Positions 53,709-63,925 of a stretch of 64,000 nt of DNA are shown in pieces. The notes beneath the pieces were generated by a model that saw only the letters and a list, made by a program, of their open reading frames with translations, made no database searches and was not told the DNA's origin. The stretch is from Leifsonia sp. C5G2 (GTDB lineage: Bacteria > Actinomycetota > Actinomycetes > Actinomycetales > Microbacteriaceae), in NCBI RefSeq assembly GCF_013359685.1, contig NZ_JABFMV010000002.1, forward strand, positions 166,260 through 230,259, in the 5' to 3' direction. Within the stretch, counting starts at the first letter, position 1, and the number at the start of each line of letters is the position of its first letter. The translations under genes and the position numbers were made by a program.

Positions 53709-53789
53709 GACGCGGAACGCACCCCGCGGCAGGAAAAGTCGAGCGCCGCTCACATGTCGCTCGCCGACTTCCGTCGGATCGAACGCGCT

Positions 53790-53826
53790 CGGATCTCCTG
53801 CTGAGCCGCCCTCTGCAGGAGATCCG
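53790..53826. terminator. hairpin after ctaB
   Basis: CGGATCTCCTGC pairs perfectly with GCAGGAGATCCG (12 bp, 13-nt loop), 60 bp beyond the ctaB stop. The nearby GAATCTCCGACG (53841-53852) recalls the TCTCCG repeat family, so this may be a diverged copy. No poly-T run follows. Confidence 0.6.
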
Positions 53827-53886
53827 GACAGATGTCGACCGAATCTCCGACGCAAGCAGCCGTCGCGCAGGCCGGGACGCGCGCGG

Positions 53887-54819
53887 TTACGCGAAGTGGA
53901 GGAACGGGAGCAGCGGGTCGATCGCCACGGCGAGGAAGATCAGCGTCAGGTAGGCGATCGAGCCGTGGAAGACGCGCATGGGCGACACCGTCTCGTGCCG
54001 GATCGCCAGGTTGTACAGCCGGTGCGACTCGTAGATGAACCAGCCGCCCGCCACCAGCGACACGGCCGTGTACAGCAGCCCCATGTGCGCGACCGGGATG
54101 AGCAGCAGCGAGCACGCCACCATCGCCCAGGCGTAGAGGATGACCTGGAGGCCGACCACCGCGCGGCCGCGGACGACGGCGAGCATCGGGACGCCCGCCT
54201 CCTGGTAGTCGGCGCGGTACTTCATCGAGAGCGGCCAGTAGTGCGGCGGCGTCCAGAGGAAGATGATGCCGAACAGGATGAACGGCGCCCAGTCGAGCGA
54301 GCCGGTCACGGCCGCCCAGCCGATCAGCACCGGCATGCAGCCCGCGACGCCGCCCCAGACGATGTTCTGCGGGGTGCGGCGCTTGAGGATGAGCGTGTAG
54401 AAGACGACGTAGAGCAGGATGGCCGCGACCGAGAGGCCCGCCGCGAGCCAGTTGGTGAAGAAGCCCAGCACGAGCACCGACGCGATGCCGAGGGCCCAGG
54501 CGAACACGAGCGCCTCGCGGTCGGAGAGCTCCCCCGTCACCAGCGGGCGGTTCTTCGTGCGCCGCATCACGCGGTCGATGTCGCGGTCGATGTAGCAGTT
54601 GAACGCGCCGGCCGATCCGGCGCTCATATAGCCGCCGATCACGGTCGCGACGACCAGCCACAGGTTCGGGATGCCGCCGGCCGCGAGGATCATCGTCGGA
54701 ACCGTCGTGACCAGGAGCAGTTCGACGACCCGGGGCTTCGTGAGGGCGAAATACGCCTTCACCTTGCGGGCAACGCCGATGCGGTCGGATTCGACACGGC
54801 TCTCTACAGCGACGTCCAT
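53887..54819 (-). CDS. ctaB: protohaem IX farnesyltransferase (haem O synthase)
   Basis: CtaB adds a farnesyl chain to haem B, making haem O for CtaA. The 310-residue UbiA-type prenyltransferase has the first Asp-rich motif in [20 protein letters not shown] (key residues [11 protein letters not shown]), the second in [24 protein letters not shown] before it and nine membrane helices. The gene diverges from tkt, as is common in actinobacteria. TAGACT (54865-54870) may be its -10, lying in a palindrome. Confidence 0.95.
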   Translation of the reverse strand: MDVAVESRVESDRIGVARKVKAYFALTKPRVVELLLVTTVPTMILAAGGIPNLWLVVATVIGGYMSAGSAGAFNCYIDRDIDRVMRRTKNRPLVTGELSDREALVFAWALGIASVLVLGFFTNWLAAGLSVAAILLYVVFYTLILKRRTPQNIVWGGVAGCMPVLIGWAAVTGSLDWAPFILFGIIFLWTPPHYWPLSMKYRADYQEAGVPMLAVVRGRAVVGLQVILYAWAMVACSLLLIPVAHMGLLYTAVSLVAGGWFIYESHRLYNLAIRHETVSPMRVFHGSIAYLTLIFLAVAIDPLLPFLHFA

Positions 54820-55126
54820 TGCTCCTCGTGTGGTGTCGGCGGATGGGCGGAAGGGCCCCGGCCAAGTCTACGTCACGTAGAGGTGGCGCAGGGCGGTCGC
54901 CGTGTGTCCGCCTGTGGCATAACCGGCTGGGGGAACACCCCACGTTTCGTGCGTGTTACCTATACTTGGAGATGCTCGCCAGCCGGAACCCCTGTACCGC
55001 CCGCCTCTTTTGTAGGACCGTGACGGATGAGACTCCGGCGCCGATGACGTCCACGGCGCGCACTACCTCAACCGGTGCGGGTTCCACGACGACCCTCACC
55101 ATCTCTACGAAGGGTCAGTTTTCAAC
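54820..55126. promoter_or_regulatory. divergent promoter region of ctaB and tkt
   Basis: No confident gene was seen in these 307 bp. The palindrome TCTACGTCACGTAGA (54867-54881) overlaps the TAGACT -10 (54865-54870) of ctaB. On the plus strand TATACT (54961-54966) is the best -10 for tkt and would give a leader of about 155 nt. An ATG at 54972 opens a 66-codon reading into tkt, which I doubt. Confidence 0.55.
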
Positions 55127-57217
55127 GTGGCAGCACTGCAGTGGGATCCCATTGACAACAAGGCGGTAGACACGGCTCGCATCCTCGCGGCCGACGCGGT
55201 GGAGAAGGTGGGCAACGGGCATCCCGGCACCGCCATGAGCCTCGCCCCCGCCGCCTACCTGCTCTTCCAGAAGGTGATGCGCCGCGACCCGCACGACCAG
55301 CACTGGCTCGGCCGCGACCGCTTCATCCTCTCCGCCGGTCACTCGTCGCTGACGCAGTACATCCAGCTCTACCTCGGCGGCTACGGTCTCGAGCTCGACG
55401 ACCTGAAGGCGCTCCGCACCTGGGGCTCCCTCACCCCCGGCCACCCCGAGTACGGACACACCGACGGCGTGGAGATCACCACCGGCCCCCTGGGCCAGGG
55501 CATCTCCTCCGCCGTCGGTTTCGCTTATGCGGAGCGGTACGAGCGCGGCCTGTTCGATCCGGACGCCGCCCCCGGCACCAGCCCGTTCGACCACCACGTC
55601 TACGTGATCGCCTCCGACGGCGACCTGGAGGAGGGCGTCAGCTCCGAGGCGTCGTCGCTCGCCGGCCACCAGGAGCTCGGCAACCTGATCGCGATCTACG
55701 ACAGCAACCAGATCTCGATCGAGGACGACACCGACATCGCCTTCACGGAGGACGTGCAGAAGCGGTACGAGGCGTACCACTGGGATGTGCAGGTCGTCGA
55801 CTGGAAGAAGACCGGCGTCTACAAGGAGGACGTCGAGGAGCTCTTCCAGGCGATCGAGAACGCGAAGGCCGTCACCGACAAGCCGTCGCTCATCATCCTG
55901 AAGACGATCATCGGCTGGCCGTCGCCGAAGAAGCAGAACACCGGCAAGATCCACGGCTCCGCCCTGGGCGCCGACGAGCTGCGCGCGGTCAAGGAGGTGC
56001 TCGGCTTCGACCCGGAGCAGACCTTCGAGGTCGCCGACGAGGTCATCGAGCACGCCCGCAAGGCGGTCGAGCGCGGCGCCGAACAGCGCGCCGAGTGGCA
56101 GAAGGGCTTCGACACCTGGGCCGAGGCGAACCCCGAGCGCAAGCAGCTGCTCGACCGCCTGCTCCGCGGCGAGGCGCCGGACCTGGAGAGCGTGATCCCG
56201 GTCTTCGAGCCCGGCAAAGACGTCTCGACCCGCGCCGCCTCCGGCAAGGTCATCAACGCCATCGCACCGGCAATGCCGGAGCTGTGGGGCGGCTCGGCCG
56301 ACCTGGCCGAGTCCAACAACACCACCATCGAGGGCGCGCCGTCGTTCGTGCCGAGCGAGCGCTCGACCCACGAGTGGACCGGCAACCCGTACGGCCGCGT
56401 GCTGCACTTCGGCATCCGCGAGCACGCGATGGCCGCGATCATCAACGGCATCGTGCTGCACGGCCCGACCCGGCCCTTCGGCGGCACGTTCCTGATCTTC
56501 AGCGACTACCAGCGGCCGTCGCTGCGCCTGTCGGCCCTGATGGACATCCCGTCGATCTTCGTCTGGACGCACGACTCGGTCGCCCTCGGCGAGGACGGCC
56601 CGACGCACCAGCCGATCGAGCAGCTGTCGACCCTGCGCGCCATCCCGAACTTCACGGTCGTCCGCCCGGGCGACGCGAACGAGGTCGCGTGGGCGTGGAA
56701 GACCATGCTCGAGCGCCGCCAGGGACCGGCCGGCATCGCGCTGACCCGCCAGAACATCCCCGTGTTCGAGCGAGGAGAGGGCGACGCCGAGGGCGACACC
56801 CTCGCGTCGGCGAAGAACGTCGCGAAGGGCGCGTACATCCTGGCCGAGGCGCCGGGCGGCACGCCGGACGTGATCTTCATCGCGACCGGCTCCGAGGTCC
56901 AGATCGCGCTCGAGGCTCGCGAGGTGCTGAAGGGCGAGGGCATCAACGCCCGTGTCGTGTCGGCCCCGAGCCTGGAGTGGTTCGACGAGCAGCCCGCCGA
57001 GTACCGCGAGAAGGTGCTCCCGGCGGCCGTCAAGGCCCGCGTCTCGATCGAGGCCGGCCTCGCGCTCGCCTGGGACAAGATCGTCGGCGACCACGGCCGC
57101 AGCGTGTCGATCGAGCACTTCGGTGCCTCGGCCGACTACAAGACCCTTTTCCGCGAGTTCGGCATGACCACCGAGCACGCCGTGTCCGCCGCGAAGGAAT
57201 CGCTCGCGTCGCTCTGA
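55127..57217 (+). CDS. tkt: transketolase
   Basis: Transketolase moves two-carbon units between sugar phosphates with thiamine diphosphate. The 696-residue enzyme has GNGHPGTAMSLAP, the cofactor motif GDG in YVIASDGDLEEGVSSEA ending near IYDSNQISIED, HDSVALGEDGPTHQP and the C-terminal EHFGASADYKTLF. The GTG start has GAAGGG about 12 nt upstream. First gene of the operon tkt-tal-pgi-zwf-opcA-pgl; tal follows after 27 bp. Gene length is normal. Confidence 0.97.
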   Translation: MAALQWDPIDNKAVDTARILAADAVEKVGNGHPGTAMSLAPAAYLLFQKVMRRDPHDQHWLGRDRFILSAGHSSLTQYIQLYLGGYGLELDDLKALRTWGSLTPGHPEYGHTDGVEITTGPLGQGISSAVGFAYAERYERGLFDPDAAPGTSPFDHHVYVIASDGDLEEGVSSEASSLAGHQELGNLIAIYDSNQISIEDDTDIAFTEDVQKRYEAYHWDVQVVDWKKTGVYKEDVEELFQAIENAKAVTDKPSLIILKTIIGWPSPKKQNTGKIHGSALGADELRAVKEVLGFDPEQTFEVADEVIEHARKAVERGAEQRAEWQKGFDTWAEANPERKQLLDRLLRGEAPDLESVIPVFEPGKDVSTRAASGKVINAIAPAMPELWGGSADLAESNNTTIEGAPSFVPSERSTHEWTGNPYGRVLHFGIREHAMAAIINGIVLHGPTRPFGGTFLIFSDYQRPSLRLSALMDIPSIFVWTHDSVALGEDGPTHQPIEQLSTLRAIPNFTVVRPGDANEVAWAWKTMLERRQGPAGIALTRQNIPVFERGEGDAEGDTLASAKNVAKGAYILAEAPGGTPDVIFIATGSEVQIALEAREVLKGEGINARVVSAPSLEWFDEQPAEYREKVLPAAVKARVSIEAGLALAWDKIVGDHGRSVSIEHFGASADYKTLFREFGMTTEHAVSAAKESLASL

Positions 57218-57244
57218 GCGCGGGCACTGAGGAGATAGAAGACA

Positions 57245-58375
57245 ATGACCGACACCACCTCCACCACCGAGACCCCCACCGCCGCCCTGTCGGCAGCGGG
57301 CGTCAGCATCTGGCTGGACGACCTGTCCCGTGAGCGCATCAACTCCGGCGGCCTGCAGAAGCTGATCGCCGAGAAGAACGTGGTCGGCGTGACCACGAAC
57401 CCGACGATCTTCGCCGCCGCGCTCTCCAAGGGCGAGGCGTACGACGAGCAGGTCCGCGAGCTCGCCGCCACCGGCATCTCCGTCGACGACGCGATCTTCG
57501 AGATCACGACCGACGACGTCGCCAACGCGAGCGACATCTTCCACGAGGTCTACGAGCGCTCCAACGGCGTCGACGGCCGCGTGTCCATCGAGGTCGCCCC
57601 CGGCCTCGCCCACGACACGCAGGCGACGATCTTCGCCGCCAAGAAGCTCTCGGACAAGATCCAGAAGCAGAACGTGATGATCAAGATCCCGGCGACGGTC
57701 GAGGGTCTCGAGGCCATCACCGAGACCATCGCCGCCGGCATCAGCGTCAACGTGACCCTGATCTTCAGCCTCGAGCGCTACCGCCAGGTCATCGACGCGT
57801 ACCTCACCGGCCTCGAGAAGGCCAAGGAGGCGGGCATCGACCTGTCCGGCATCCACTCGGTCGCCTCCTTCTTCGTGTCGCGCGTCGACACCGAGGTGGA
57901 CAAGCGCCTGAGCGCCATCGGCACCGACGAGGCCCTCGCCCTCAAGAGCAAGGCCGGCATCGCCAACGCCCGCCTCGCCTACGAGGTCTACGAGCAGGAG
58001 TTCGCCACCGAGCGCGCCAAGCAGCTCGTCGCGGCCGGCGCCAACGAGCAGCGCCCGCTGTGGGCCTCCACCGGCGTCAAGGACCCGAGCCTGCCCGACA
58101 CGCTGTACGTCGAGGAGCTCGTCGCCCCGAACACCGTCAACACCATGCCGGAGAAGACACTCGACGCGACCTTCGACCACGCCCGCATCACCGGCGACAC
58201 CGTCACCGGCAGCTACGCCGAGTCGAACGACGTGCTCAACAAGCTCGCCGACCTCGGCATCTCGTACGACGAGGTCACCGAGCTGCTCGAGCGCGAGGGC
58301 GTCGAGAAGTTCGTCGTCTCCTGGGGCGAGCTCGTCGACACCGTGAAGAACGCGCTCGAGGGAGCTGCCAAGTGA
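57245..58375 (+). CDS. tal: transaldolase
   Basis: Transaldolase moves a dihydroxyacetone unit through a Schiff base on Lys. The 376-residue protein is of the actinobacterial type: [26 protein letters not shown], the catalytic Lys in [16 protein letters not shown] and [31 protein letters not shown] stands before the ATG. Its stop overlaps the pgi GTG by 4 bp, so translation is coupled. Confidence 0.97.
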   Translation: MTDTTSTTETPTAALSAAGVSIWLDDLSRERINSGGLQKLIAEKNVVGVTTNPTIFAAALSKGEAYDEQVRELAATGISVDDAIFEITTDDVANASDIFHEVYERSNGVDGRVSIEVAPGLAHDTQATIFAAKKLSDKIQKQNVMIKIPATVEGLEAITETIAAGISVNVTLIFSLERYRQVIDAYLTGLEKAKEAGIDLSGIHSVASFFVSRVDTEVDKRLSAIGTDEALALKSKAGIANARLAYEVYEQEFATERAKQLVAAGANEQRPLWASTGVKDPSLPDTLYVEELVAPNTVNTMPEKTLDATFDHARITGDTVTGSYAESNDVLNKLADLGISYDEVTELLEREGVEKFVVSWGELVDTVKNALEGAAK

Positions 58376-59982
58376 CGTTCCGCATCCACGTCACCGGGCC
58401 GGCCGCCGAGGCCGTCAAGACCGTCGTCCCGCAGCTCGTCGCCGACAAGGTCGCGTCCGGGATCACCGCCCAGGATCCGGCCCTCTGGGGTCCCGCGGCC
58501 GAGCCGGAGGCGAGCAAGCGTCTCGGCTGGACCGAGGCCGTCGCCATCTCGCGGCCGCTCGTGCCGGAGATCGTCGCCCTGCGCGACGAGCTCCGCGCCA
58601 AGGGCGTGCACCACATCGTCCTCGGCGGCATGGGCGGCTCGTCGCTCGCGCCCGAGGTCATCACCCGGACGGCCGAGGCCGAGCTCACCGTGCTCGACTC
58701 GACCGACCCGGGACAGGTGCTCGCGGCGCTGCGCGACCGGCTCGAGGCCACCGCGGTGGTCATCTCCTCGAAGTCCGGCTCGACGCTCGAGACCGACAGC
58801 CAGAAGCGCGTCTACGAGAAGTGGTTCCAGGACGCCGGGATCGACCCGCTCGAGCGGATCGTCATCGTCACCGACCCGGGCTCCCCGCTCGACCAGTCGG
58901 CGCGTGAGGCCGGCTACCGTGTGTTCAACGCCGACCCGAACGTGGGCGGCCGCTACTCGGCGCTCACCGCGTTCGGCCTGGTGCCGTCGGGTCTCGCCGG
59001 CGTCGACATCTCCGAGCTGCTCGACGAGGCCGAGGCCACGCAGATCGAGCTCGCCGTCGACAACGAGGAGAACCCGGGCCTGGTGCTCGGCGCGGCCATC
59101 GCGGGCACCAGCCCGCTGAAGGACAAGCTGGGCATCGTCGCCGACGGCACCCACATCGTCGGCTTCGCCGACTGGGCGGAGCAGCTGATCGCCGAGTCCA
59201 CCGGCAAGGAGGGCACGGGTCTGCTTCCCGTCGTGCTCGACACGCTCGCCCCCGAGCTCGAGTCGAAGCCCGCCGACCTGCAGGTCGTGCGTCTCGTCGC
59301 CAACGCGGAGGCCCACCACCTGTTCCCCGCGGACCGCCACGAGGGCGAGATCCTCGTCTCCGGCAGCCTCGGCGCGCAGCTGATCGTCTGGGAGTACGCG
59401 GTCGCTGTCGCGGGCCGCCTGCTCGGCATCAACCCGTTCGACCAGCCGGACGTGGAGGCCGCGAAGGCCGCCGCCCGCTCGCTGCTCGACAACCGGCCGG
59501 AGCCCGTCGCCCCCGCGTTCACCGCGGGCGGCATCGAGGTGCGCACCACCGGCTCGTTCCTGGGCGACGCCACGACGCTCGACGCCGCGGTGGACGCGCT
59601 GCTCGCGCAGCTCGGCCCGGACGGCTACGTCGCGGTGCAGGCCTACGTGGACCGCATCGCCCTCCCCCAGCTCGCGGGGATCCGCGACCTGCTGGCGGCG
59701 AAGGCGAACCGTCCCGTCACCTTCGGGTGGGGTCCACGCTTCCTGCACTCGACCGGACAGTTCCACAAGGGCGGCCCCGCCGTCGGCGTGTTCCTGCAGA
59801 TCACCGCGACGGCACCCGAGGACCTCGAGATCCCCGGCCGCCCGTTCACGTTCGGGCAGCTCATCCAGGCCCAGGCCGCCGGCGACGCCAGCGTCCTCGG
59901 CGAGCACGGCCGTCCGGTGCTGACCCTCACGCTCACGAACCCCGAGGCCGACGTCGTCTCGCTGTTCGAGGCCGTCAACTGA
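58372..59982 (+). CDS. pgi: glucose-6-phosphate isomerase
   Basis: The enzyme interconverts glucose 6-phosphate and fructose 6-phosphate. The 536-residue product has [22 protein letters not shown], a catalytic Glu region ([17 protein letters not shown]), and the C-terminal part with [22 protein letters not shown] (key residues [15 protein letters not shown]). It is of the shorter type found fused in pentose phosphate operons rather than the E. coli type. GTG start, overlapping tal by 4 bp. Confidence 0.95.
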   Translation: MTFRIHVTGPAAEAVKTVVPQLVADKVASGITAQDPALWGPAAEPEASKRLGWTEAVAISRPLVPEIVALRDELRAKGVHHIVLGGMGGSSLAPEVITRTAEAELTVLDSTDPGQVLAALRDRLEATAVVISSKSGSTLETDSQKRVYEKWFQDAGIDPLERIVIVTDPGSPLDQSAREAGYRVFNADPNVGGRYSALTAFGLVPSGLAGVDISELLDEAEATQIELAVDNEENPGLVLGAAIAGTSPLKDKLGIVADGTHIVGFADWAEQLIAESTGKEGTGLLPVVLDTLAPELESKPADLQVVRLVANAEAHHLFPADRHEGEILVSGSLGAQLIVWEYAVAVAGRLLGINPFDQPDVEAAKAAARSLLDNRPEPVAPAFTAGGIEVRTTGSFLGDATTLDAAVDALLAQLGPDGYVAVQAYVDRIALPQLAGIRDLLAAKANRPVTFGWGPRFLHSTGQFHKGGPAVGVFLQITATAPEDLEIPGRPFTFGQLIQAQAAGDASVLGEHGRPVLTLTLTNPEADVVSLFEAVN

Positions 59983-60006
59983 AGTCCCGATAAAGGAGAC
60001 CGACAC

Positions 60007-61548
60007 TTGTCACCGGTGGAGATCACCCCGGAGTTCAACCCGCTGCGGTTGCCCTCCGACCGCCGCCTCAATCGCATCGCGGGGCCCAGCAGCCTCATCA
60101 TCTTCGGAGTGACGGGCGACCTGTCGCGCAAGAAGCTGATGCCCGCGGTGTACGACCTCGCGAACCGCGGCCTGCTGCCGCCCGGGTTCTCCCTCGTCGG
60201 CTTCGCCCGGCGCGACTGGGAGGACCAGGACTTCGAGAAGGTCGTGTACGAGGCGGTCAAGCAGTACGCGCGCACGCCGTTCGACGACGACGTGTGGAAG
60301 CAGCTGGCACAGGGCATCCGCTTCGTGCCCGGCGAGTTCGACGACGACGAGGCGTTCCAGCGCCTCAAGGAGACCGTCGAGCAGCTGGATGCGGAGCGCG
60401 GGACGATGGGCAACCACGCGTTCTACCTGTCCATCCCGCCGAAGGCGTTCCCGATCGTGACGGAGCAGCTCAAGCGCTCCGGGCTCGCCGACCAGTCCGG
60501 CGAGGGCTGGCGGCGTGTCGTCATCGAGAAGCCGTTCGGTCACGACCTGCAGTCGGCCCGGGAGCTCAACGCGGTCGTCGAGACCGTGTTCCCGCCGGAC
60601 TCGGTGTTCCGCATCGACCACTACCTCGGCAAGGAGACGGTCCAGAACATCCTGGCGCTGCGCTTCGCGAACGAGCTGTACGAGCCGATCTGGAACGCCA
60701 ACTACGTCGACCACGTGCAGATCACCATGGCGGAGGACATCGGCGTGGGCGGCCGTGCCGGGTACTACGACGGCATCGGCGCGGCGCGCGACGTTATCCA
60801 GAACCACCTGCTGCAGCTCCTCGCGCTCACCGCGATGGAGGAGCCCATCTCGTTCAACGCCGCAGACCTGCGCGCCGAGAAGGAGAAGGTGCTCGCCGCC
60901 GTGCGGCTGCCGAAGGACCTGGCGAAGTCCACCGCCCGCGGCCAGTACGGCCCCGGGTGGCAGGGCGGCGAGAAGGTCGTCGGCTTCCTCGAGGAGGACG
61001 GGATGAATCCCCAGTCCACCACGGAGACCTACGCGGCCATCAAGCTGGAGATCGGCACCCGCCGCTGGGCGGGCGTCCCGTTCTACCTGCGCGCGGGCAA
61101 GCGCCTCGGCCGCCGCGTCACGGAGATCGCGGTGGTGTTCAAGCGCGCTCCGCAGCAGCTCTTCGCGGAGTCGCAGACCAGCGCGCTCGGCCAGAACGCG
61201 CTCGTCATCCGCGTGCAGCCCGACGAGGGTGTGACCATCCGCTTCGGCTCGAAGGTTCCCGGCGCCGGCATGCAGGTGCGCGACGTGAGCATGGACTTCG
61301 GCTACGGCCACGCCTTCACCGAGGCGAGCCCGGAGGCCTACGAGCGGCTCATCCTCGATGTGCTGCTCGGCGACCCGCCGCTGTTCCCGCGTCACGAGGA
61401 GGTCGAGCTCTCCTGGAAGATCCTCGACCCGATCGAGGACTTCTGGGCCACGCAGGGCCAGCCAGAGCAGTACCGCCCCGGAACCTGGGGCCCGAAGTCG
61501 GCCGACGAGCTCCTGGAGCGCGACGGCCGCGTTTGGAGGCGTCCATGA
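60007..61548 (+). CDS. zwf: glucose-6-phosphate 1-dehydrogenase
   Basis: Zwf oxidises glucose 6-phosphate to 6-phosphogluconolactone, producing NADPH. The 513-residue enzyme has the coenzyme fold IIFGVTGDLSRKKLMPA and the substrate/catalytic motif RIDHYLGKETVQN with the key His. It starts with the rare TTG at 60007; AAAGGAG lies 8 nt upstream, which supports that choice. The stop overlaps opcA by 4 bp. Confidence 0.97.
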   Translation: MSPVEITPEFNPLRLPSDRRLNRIAGPSSLIIFGVTGDLSRKKLMPAVYDLANRGLLPPGFSLVGFARRDWEDQDFEKVVYEAVKQYARTPFDDDVWKQLAQGIRFVPGEFDDDEAFQRLKETVEQLDAERGTMGNHAFYLSIPPKAFPIVTEQLKRSGLADQSGEGWRRVVIEKPFGHDLQSARELNAVVETVFPPDSVFRIDHYLGKETVQNILALRFANELYEPIWNANYVDHVQITMAEDIGVGGRAGYYDGIGAARDVIQNHLLQLLALTAMEEPISFNAADLRAEKEKVLAAVRLPKDLAKSTARGQYGPGWQGGEKVVGFLEEDGMNPQSTTETYAAIKLEIGTRRWAGVPFYLRAGKRLGRRVTEIAVVFKRAPQQLFAESQTSALGQNALVIRVQPDEGVTIRFGSKVPGAGMQVRDVSMDFGYGHAFTEASPEAYERLILDVLLGDPPLFPRHEEVELSWKILDPIEDFWATQGQPEQYRPGTWGPKSADELLERDGRVWRRP

Positions 61549-62510
61549 TCGTCGATCTTCCCGCGACGACCGTCAGCAACATCTCGAAGGCCCTCGTGAA
61601 GATCCGCGAGGAGGGCGGCGCCGTCGCCCTCGGTCGCGTGCTCACGCTGGTCATCGCGACCCACCTCGGGCAGGAGGAGGAGGCCATCGAGGCCGCCAAC
61701 GACGCCTCCCGCGAGCACCCGATGCGCGTCATCGTGGTGTCCACCGAGGAGGACCGCGAGCGCAGCAAGGGCGACGCCCGCCTCGACGCGCAGATCCGTG
61801 TCGGCGGCGACGCCGGCGCGAGCGAGGTCATCGTGCTGCGCGCCTACGGCGAGACCGCGAGCGACGAGGAGGGCCTGGTCACCGGCCTGCTGCTCCCCGA
61901 CGCTCCCGTCGTGGTCTGGTGGCCGGGGGTGGCGCCCGAGAAGGCGTCGACCTCGCCGCTCGGCCGCATCGCCACCCGGCGGATCACCGACGCGTCGGCG
62001 CAGCCGAACCCGCAGGAGTTCCTCTCCCACCTCGGCAAGACGTACGCCCCCGGCGACACCGATTTCGCCTGGACCCGGCTCACCCTGTGGCGCGCACAGC
62101 TCGCCGCCGTGCTCGACCAGCCGCCGTACGAGCCGATCATCGGTGTCGACGTCGCCGGCGCGGCCGACTCGCCCTCGACGCTCCTCCTCGCCGCGTGGCT
62201 TCGCCTGCAGCTGCAGGTGCCGGTGCACTACGACCTCGCCTCGCGCGCGATCGGCTCCGGCGGCATCCACGGGGTGAAGATGGAGCGCGCCTCCGGCGTC
62301 ATCGAGCTGGAGCGCGAGGTCCCGAACGTCGCCCGCCTGTCGCAGCCCGGCCAGCCCACGCACGACCTGTCCCTGCCACGCCGCAGTCTCCGCGACTGCC
62401 TGGCCGAGGAACTGCGTAGGCTGGACCCGGACGACCTCTACGGCGAGGTGATCACGAAGGGTCTCGAACTGCTGGAGACCTCTGACGAAGGAGCAGGCGC
62501 CAGGGCATGA
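61545..62510 (+). CDS. opcA: glucose-6-phosphate dehydrogenase assembly protein OpcA
   Basis: OpcA is needed for full activity of Zwf in actinobacteria and cyanobacteria. The 321-residue protein has the family start MIVDLPATTVSNISKALVKI (given to its end), a middle segment LLPDAPVVVWWPGVAPEK, and the C-terminal FDLASR-like part near VHYDLASRAIGSGGIHG. GGAGG lies 6 nt before the ATG. Both ends overlap neighbouring genes by 4 bp, so its dose follows zwf. Confidence 0.95.
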   Translation: MIVDLPATTVSNISKALVKIREEGGAVALGRVLTLVIATHLGQEEEAIEAANDASREHPMRVIVVSTEEDRERSKGDARLDAQIRVGGDAGASEVIVLRAYGETASDEEGLVTGLLLPDAPVVVWWPGVAPEKASTSPLGRIATRRITDASAQPNPQEFLSHLGKTYAPGDTDFAWTRLTLWRAQLAAVLDQPPYEPIIGVDVAGAADSPSTLLLAAWLRLQLQVPVHYDLASRAIGSGGIHGVKMERASGVIELEREVPNVARLSQPGQPTHDLSLPRRSLRDCLAEELRRLDPDDLYGEVITKGLELLETSDEGAGARA

Positions 62511-63277
62511 CGAACGAACGGCGGGTGCTCGTCCACCCGGACAAGGAGGCGCTCACGGCCTCGGTGGCCGCGCGCTTCCTCACCAAGACGATCGACATCC
62601 TCGACGACCAGGGCCACGCGAACATCGCGCTGACCGGCGGCACGATGGGCATCGCGGTACTGGAGGCGGTCAACGCCTCCCCCGCCCGCGACACCATCGA
62701 CTGGTCGAAGGTGCACTTCTGGTGGGGGGACGAGCGGTTCGTGCCGCGGAACGACCCCGACCGGAACGAGCTCCAGGCGCGCGAGGCGCTGCTCGATCAC
62801 ATCGCGGTGCCGCCGGAGAACGTCCACCCGTTCCCGTCGTCCGACGAGATCCCGGACATCGACGAGGCCGCGAGCGTGTATGCCGCCGAGCTGGAAGCCT
62901 TCGGGCACGAGGGCTGGCCGGTGCCGAAGTTCGACATCACCTTCCTCGGCGTCGGACCGGACGGTCACATCGCGTCGCTGTTCCCCGACCGGCCCGGCAT
63001 CCGGGAGGACAAGGCCTCGGTGATCGCCGAGCGCGACTCCCCCAAGCCGCCGCCGGAGCGGCTCAGCCTGACCCGGCCGGTGATCAACTCGTCGGACCGC
63101 ATCTGGCTGGTGCTCGCCGGCAGCGACAAGGCGAGTGCTCTCGGCCTCGCGCTCGCGGGTGCGAGCTACACCGAGGTGCCGGTCGCCGGCGCCAAGGGCC
63201 GCAAGCGCACCGTGTTCTTCGTGGACAAGGATGCCGCCGTCGACGTCCCCGAGAACCTCATCGCGCCGAGCTACTGA
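62507..63277 (+). CDS. pgl: 6-phosphogluconolactonase
   Basis: The enzyme hydrolyses 6-phosphogluconolactone to 6-phosphogluconate, directly after Zwf. The 256-residue protein has ALTGGTMGIAVLEAV, HFWWGDERFVP and FLGVGPDGHIASLFPD, the standard motifs with the catalytic His. The ATG overlaps opcA by 4 bp. It ends the operon: a perfect hairpin follows within 12 bp. A gnd gene is not in the window. Confidence 0.96.
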   Translation: MTNERRVLVHPDKEALTASVAARFLTKTIDILDDQGHANIALTGGTMGIAVLEAVNASPARDTIDWSKVHFWWGDERFVPRNDPDRNELQAREALLDHIAVPPENVHPFPSSDEIPDIDEAASVYAAELEAFGHEGWPVPKFDITFLGVGPDGHIASLFPDRPGIREDKASVIAERDSPKPPPERLSLTRPVINSSDRIWLVLAGSDKASALGLALAGASYTEVPVAGAKGRKRTVFFVDKDAAVDVPENLIAPSY

Positions 63278-63288
63278 CGCTCCCCTCA

Positions 63289-63330
63289 CAAGAGACCGCA
63301 GCCCCCTCATCCGGTGACTGCGGTCTCTTG
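63289..63330 (+). terminator. terminator of the pentose phosphate operon
   Basis: CAAGAGACCGCAG (63289-63301) pairs perfectly with its complement (63318-63330), loop 16 nt, 12 bp after the pgl stop. Confidence 0.85.
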
Positions 63331-63463
63331 TCGCATGTGCGGGTGCGCGCGCACGCGCACTCGTGACGGGAGGCCGCAGTCGCGTAGCGCGAGGGACTGC
63401 GGTCGTTCGGTACGTGTGCGGGTGCGCGCGCACGCGCAATCGTGACGGAAGGCCGCGGTCGCG
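63317..63463. repeat. tandem duplication of a 79-bp unit
   Basis: Each unit starts with GACTGCGGTC (63317 would pair with the next at 63395) and continues with a 48-bp block (63337-63384 and 63416-63463) identical at 45 of 48 positions. The block holds the palindrome-rich GTGCGCGCGCACGCGCA. The second copy abuts the stop of the hypothetical gene on the minus strand. Confidence 0.85.
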
Positions 63464-63889
63464 TCAGGCGGCGCGGACGCGCTCGCGCAGGGTCGCGAGA
63501 CGCGCGGCCGGCGCGCCCGTGAGCGGGCCGCGGCCGCGGATCGCGAAGCGGTCGTGCTCTGGCCGGATGCCGCGCTCGAACGCGTGGGTCAGCAGGTGCA
63601 GGTAGAACGCGAGCAGCCGCGACGTCTCGTCGCGCACCTCCGCGTCGCGCCCGGCGAGGTCGAGCTCGTCCACCCAGCGCTGCAGTTCGGCGAAGGCGAC
63701 CCGCAGGCGGAGGCTGCGCCGTGCGTCCACGGCGACCAGGGGCGCGCCGTCCTCGTACCGGGTCAGCAGGAGCTCGGCCTCCTCCGCACGGTCGACGGCC
63801 GCGTCGAGCAGCGCCGCGAGGCTGGTGCTCCCCACCTCGTCGGCGAGGGCGCGCGCCTCGCCCGCCTGCTCCCCCGGCGTTCCGCGCAT
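63464..63889 (-). CDS. hypothetical helical protein
   Basis: I do not recognise a family. The 141-residue product is predicted to be mostly helical, rich in Ala, Arg, Leu and Glu (AELQRWVDELDLAGRDAEVRDE), with HLLTHAFERGIRPEHDRFAI near the C-terminus; no metal site, membrane helix or DNA-binding motif was seen. The ATG at 63889 has GGGAGG 7 nt upstream, and TACACT (63911-63916) may be the -10. A repeat array lies upstream. Confidence 0.65.
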   Translation of the reverse strand: MRGTPGEQAGEARALADEVGSTSLAALLDAAVDRAEEAELLLTRYEDGAPLVAVDARRSLRLRVAFAELQRWVDELDLAGRDAEVRDETSRLLAFYLHLLTHAFERGIRPEHDRFAIRGRGPLTGAPAARLATLRERVRAA

Positions 63890-63925
63890 CCCGCACCTCC
63901 CGTGGGATGCAGTGTAGCCCCGACC

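Noticed and set aside
54972..55169. A 66-codon ORF opening 5 nt after the tkt -10 box
   Set aside because: It overlaps tkt in another frame, its spacing is shorter than at other [16 protein letters not shown], and the product is Thr/Ser-rich without similarity.
55115..58180. A minus-strand reading of 1021 codons opposite tkt and tal
   Set aside because: It lacks any domain and mirrors two highly conserved genes, a common artefact of GC-rich DNA.
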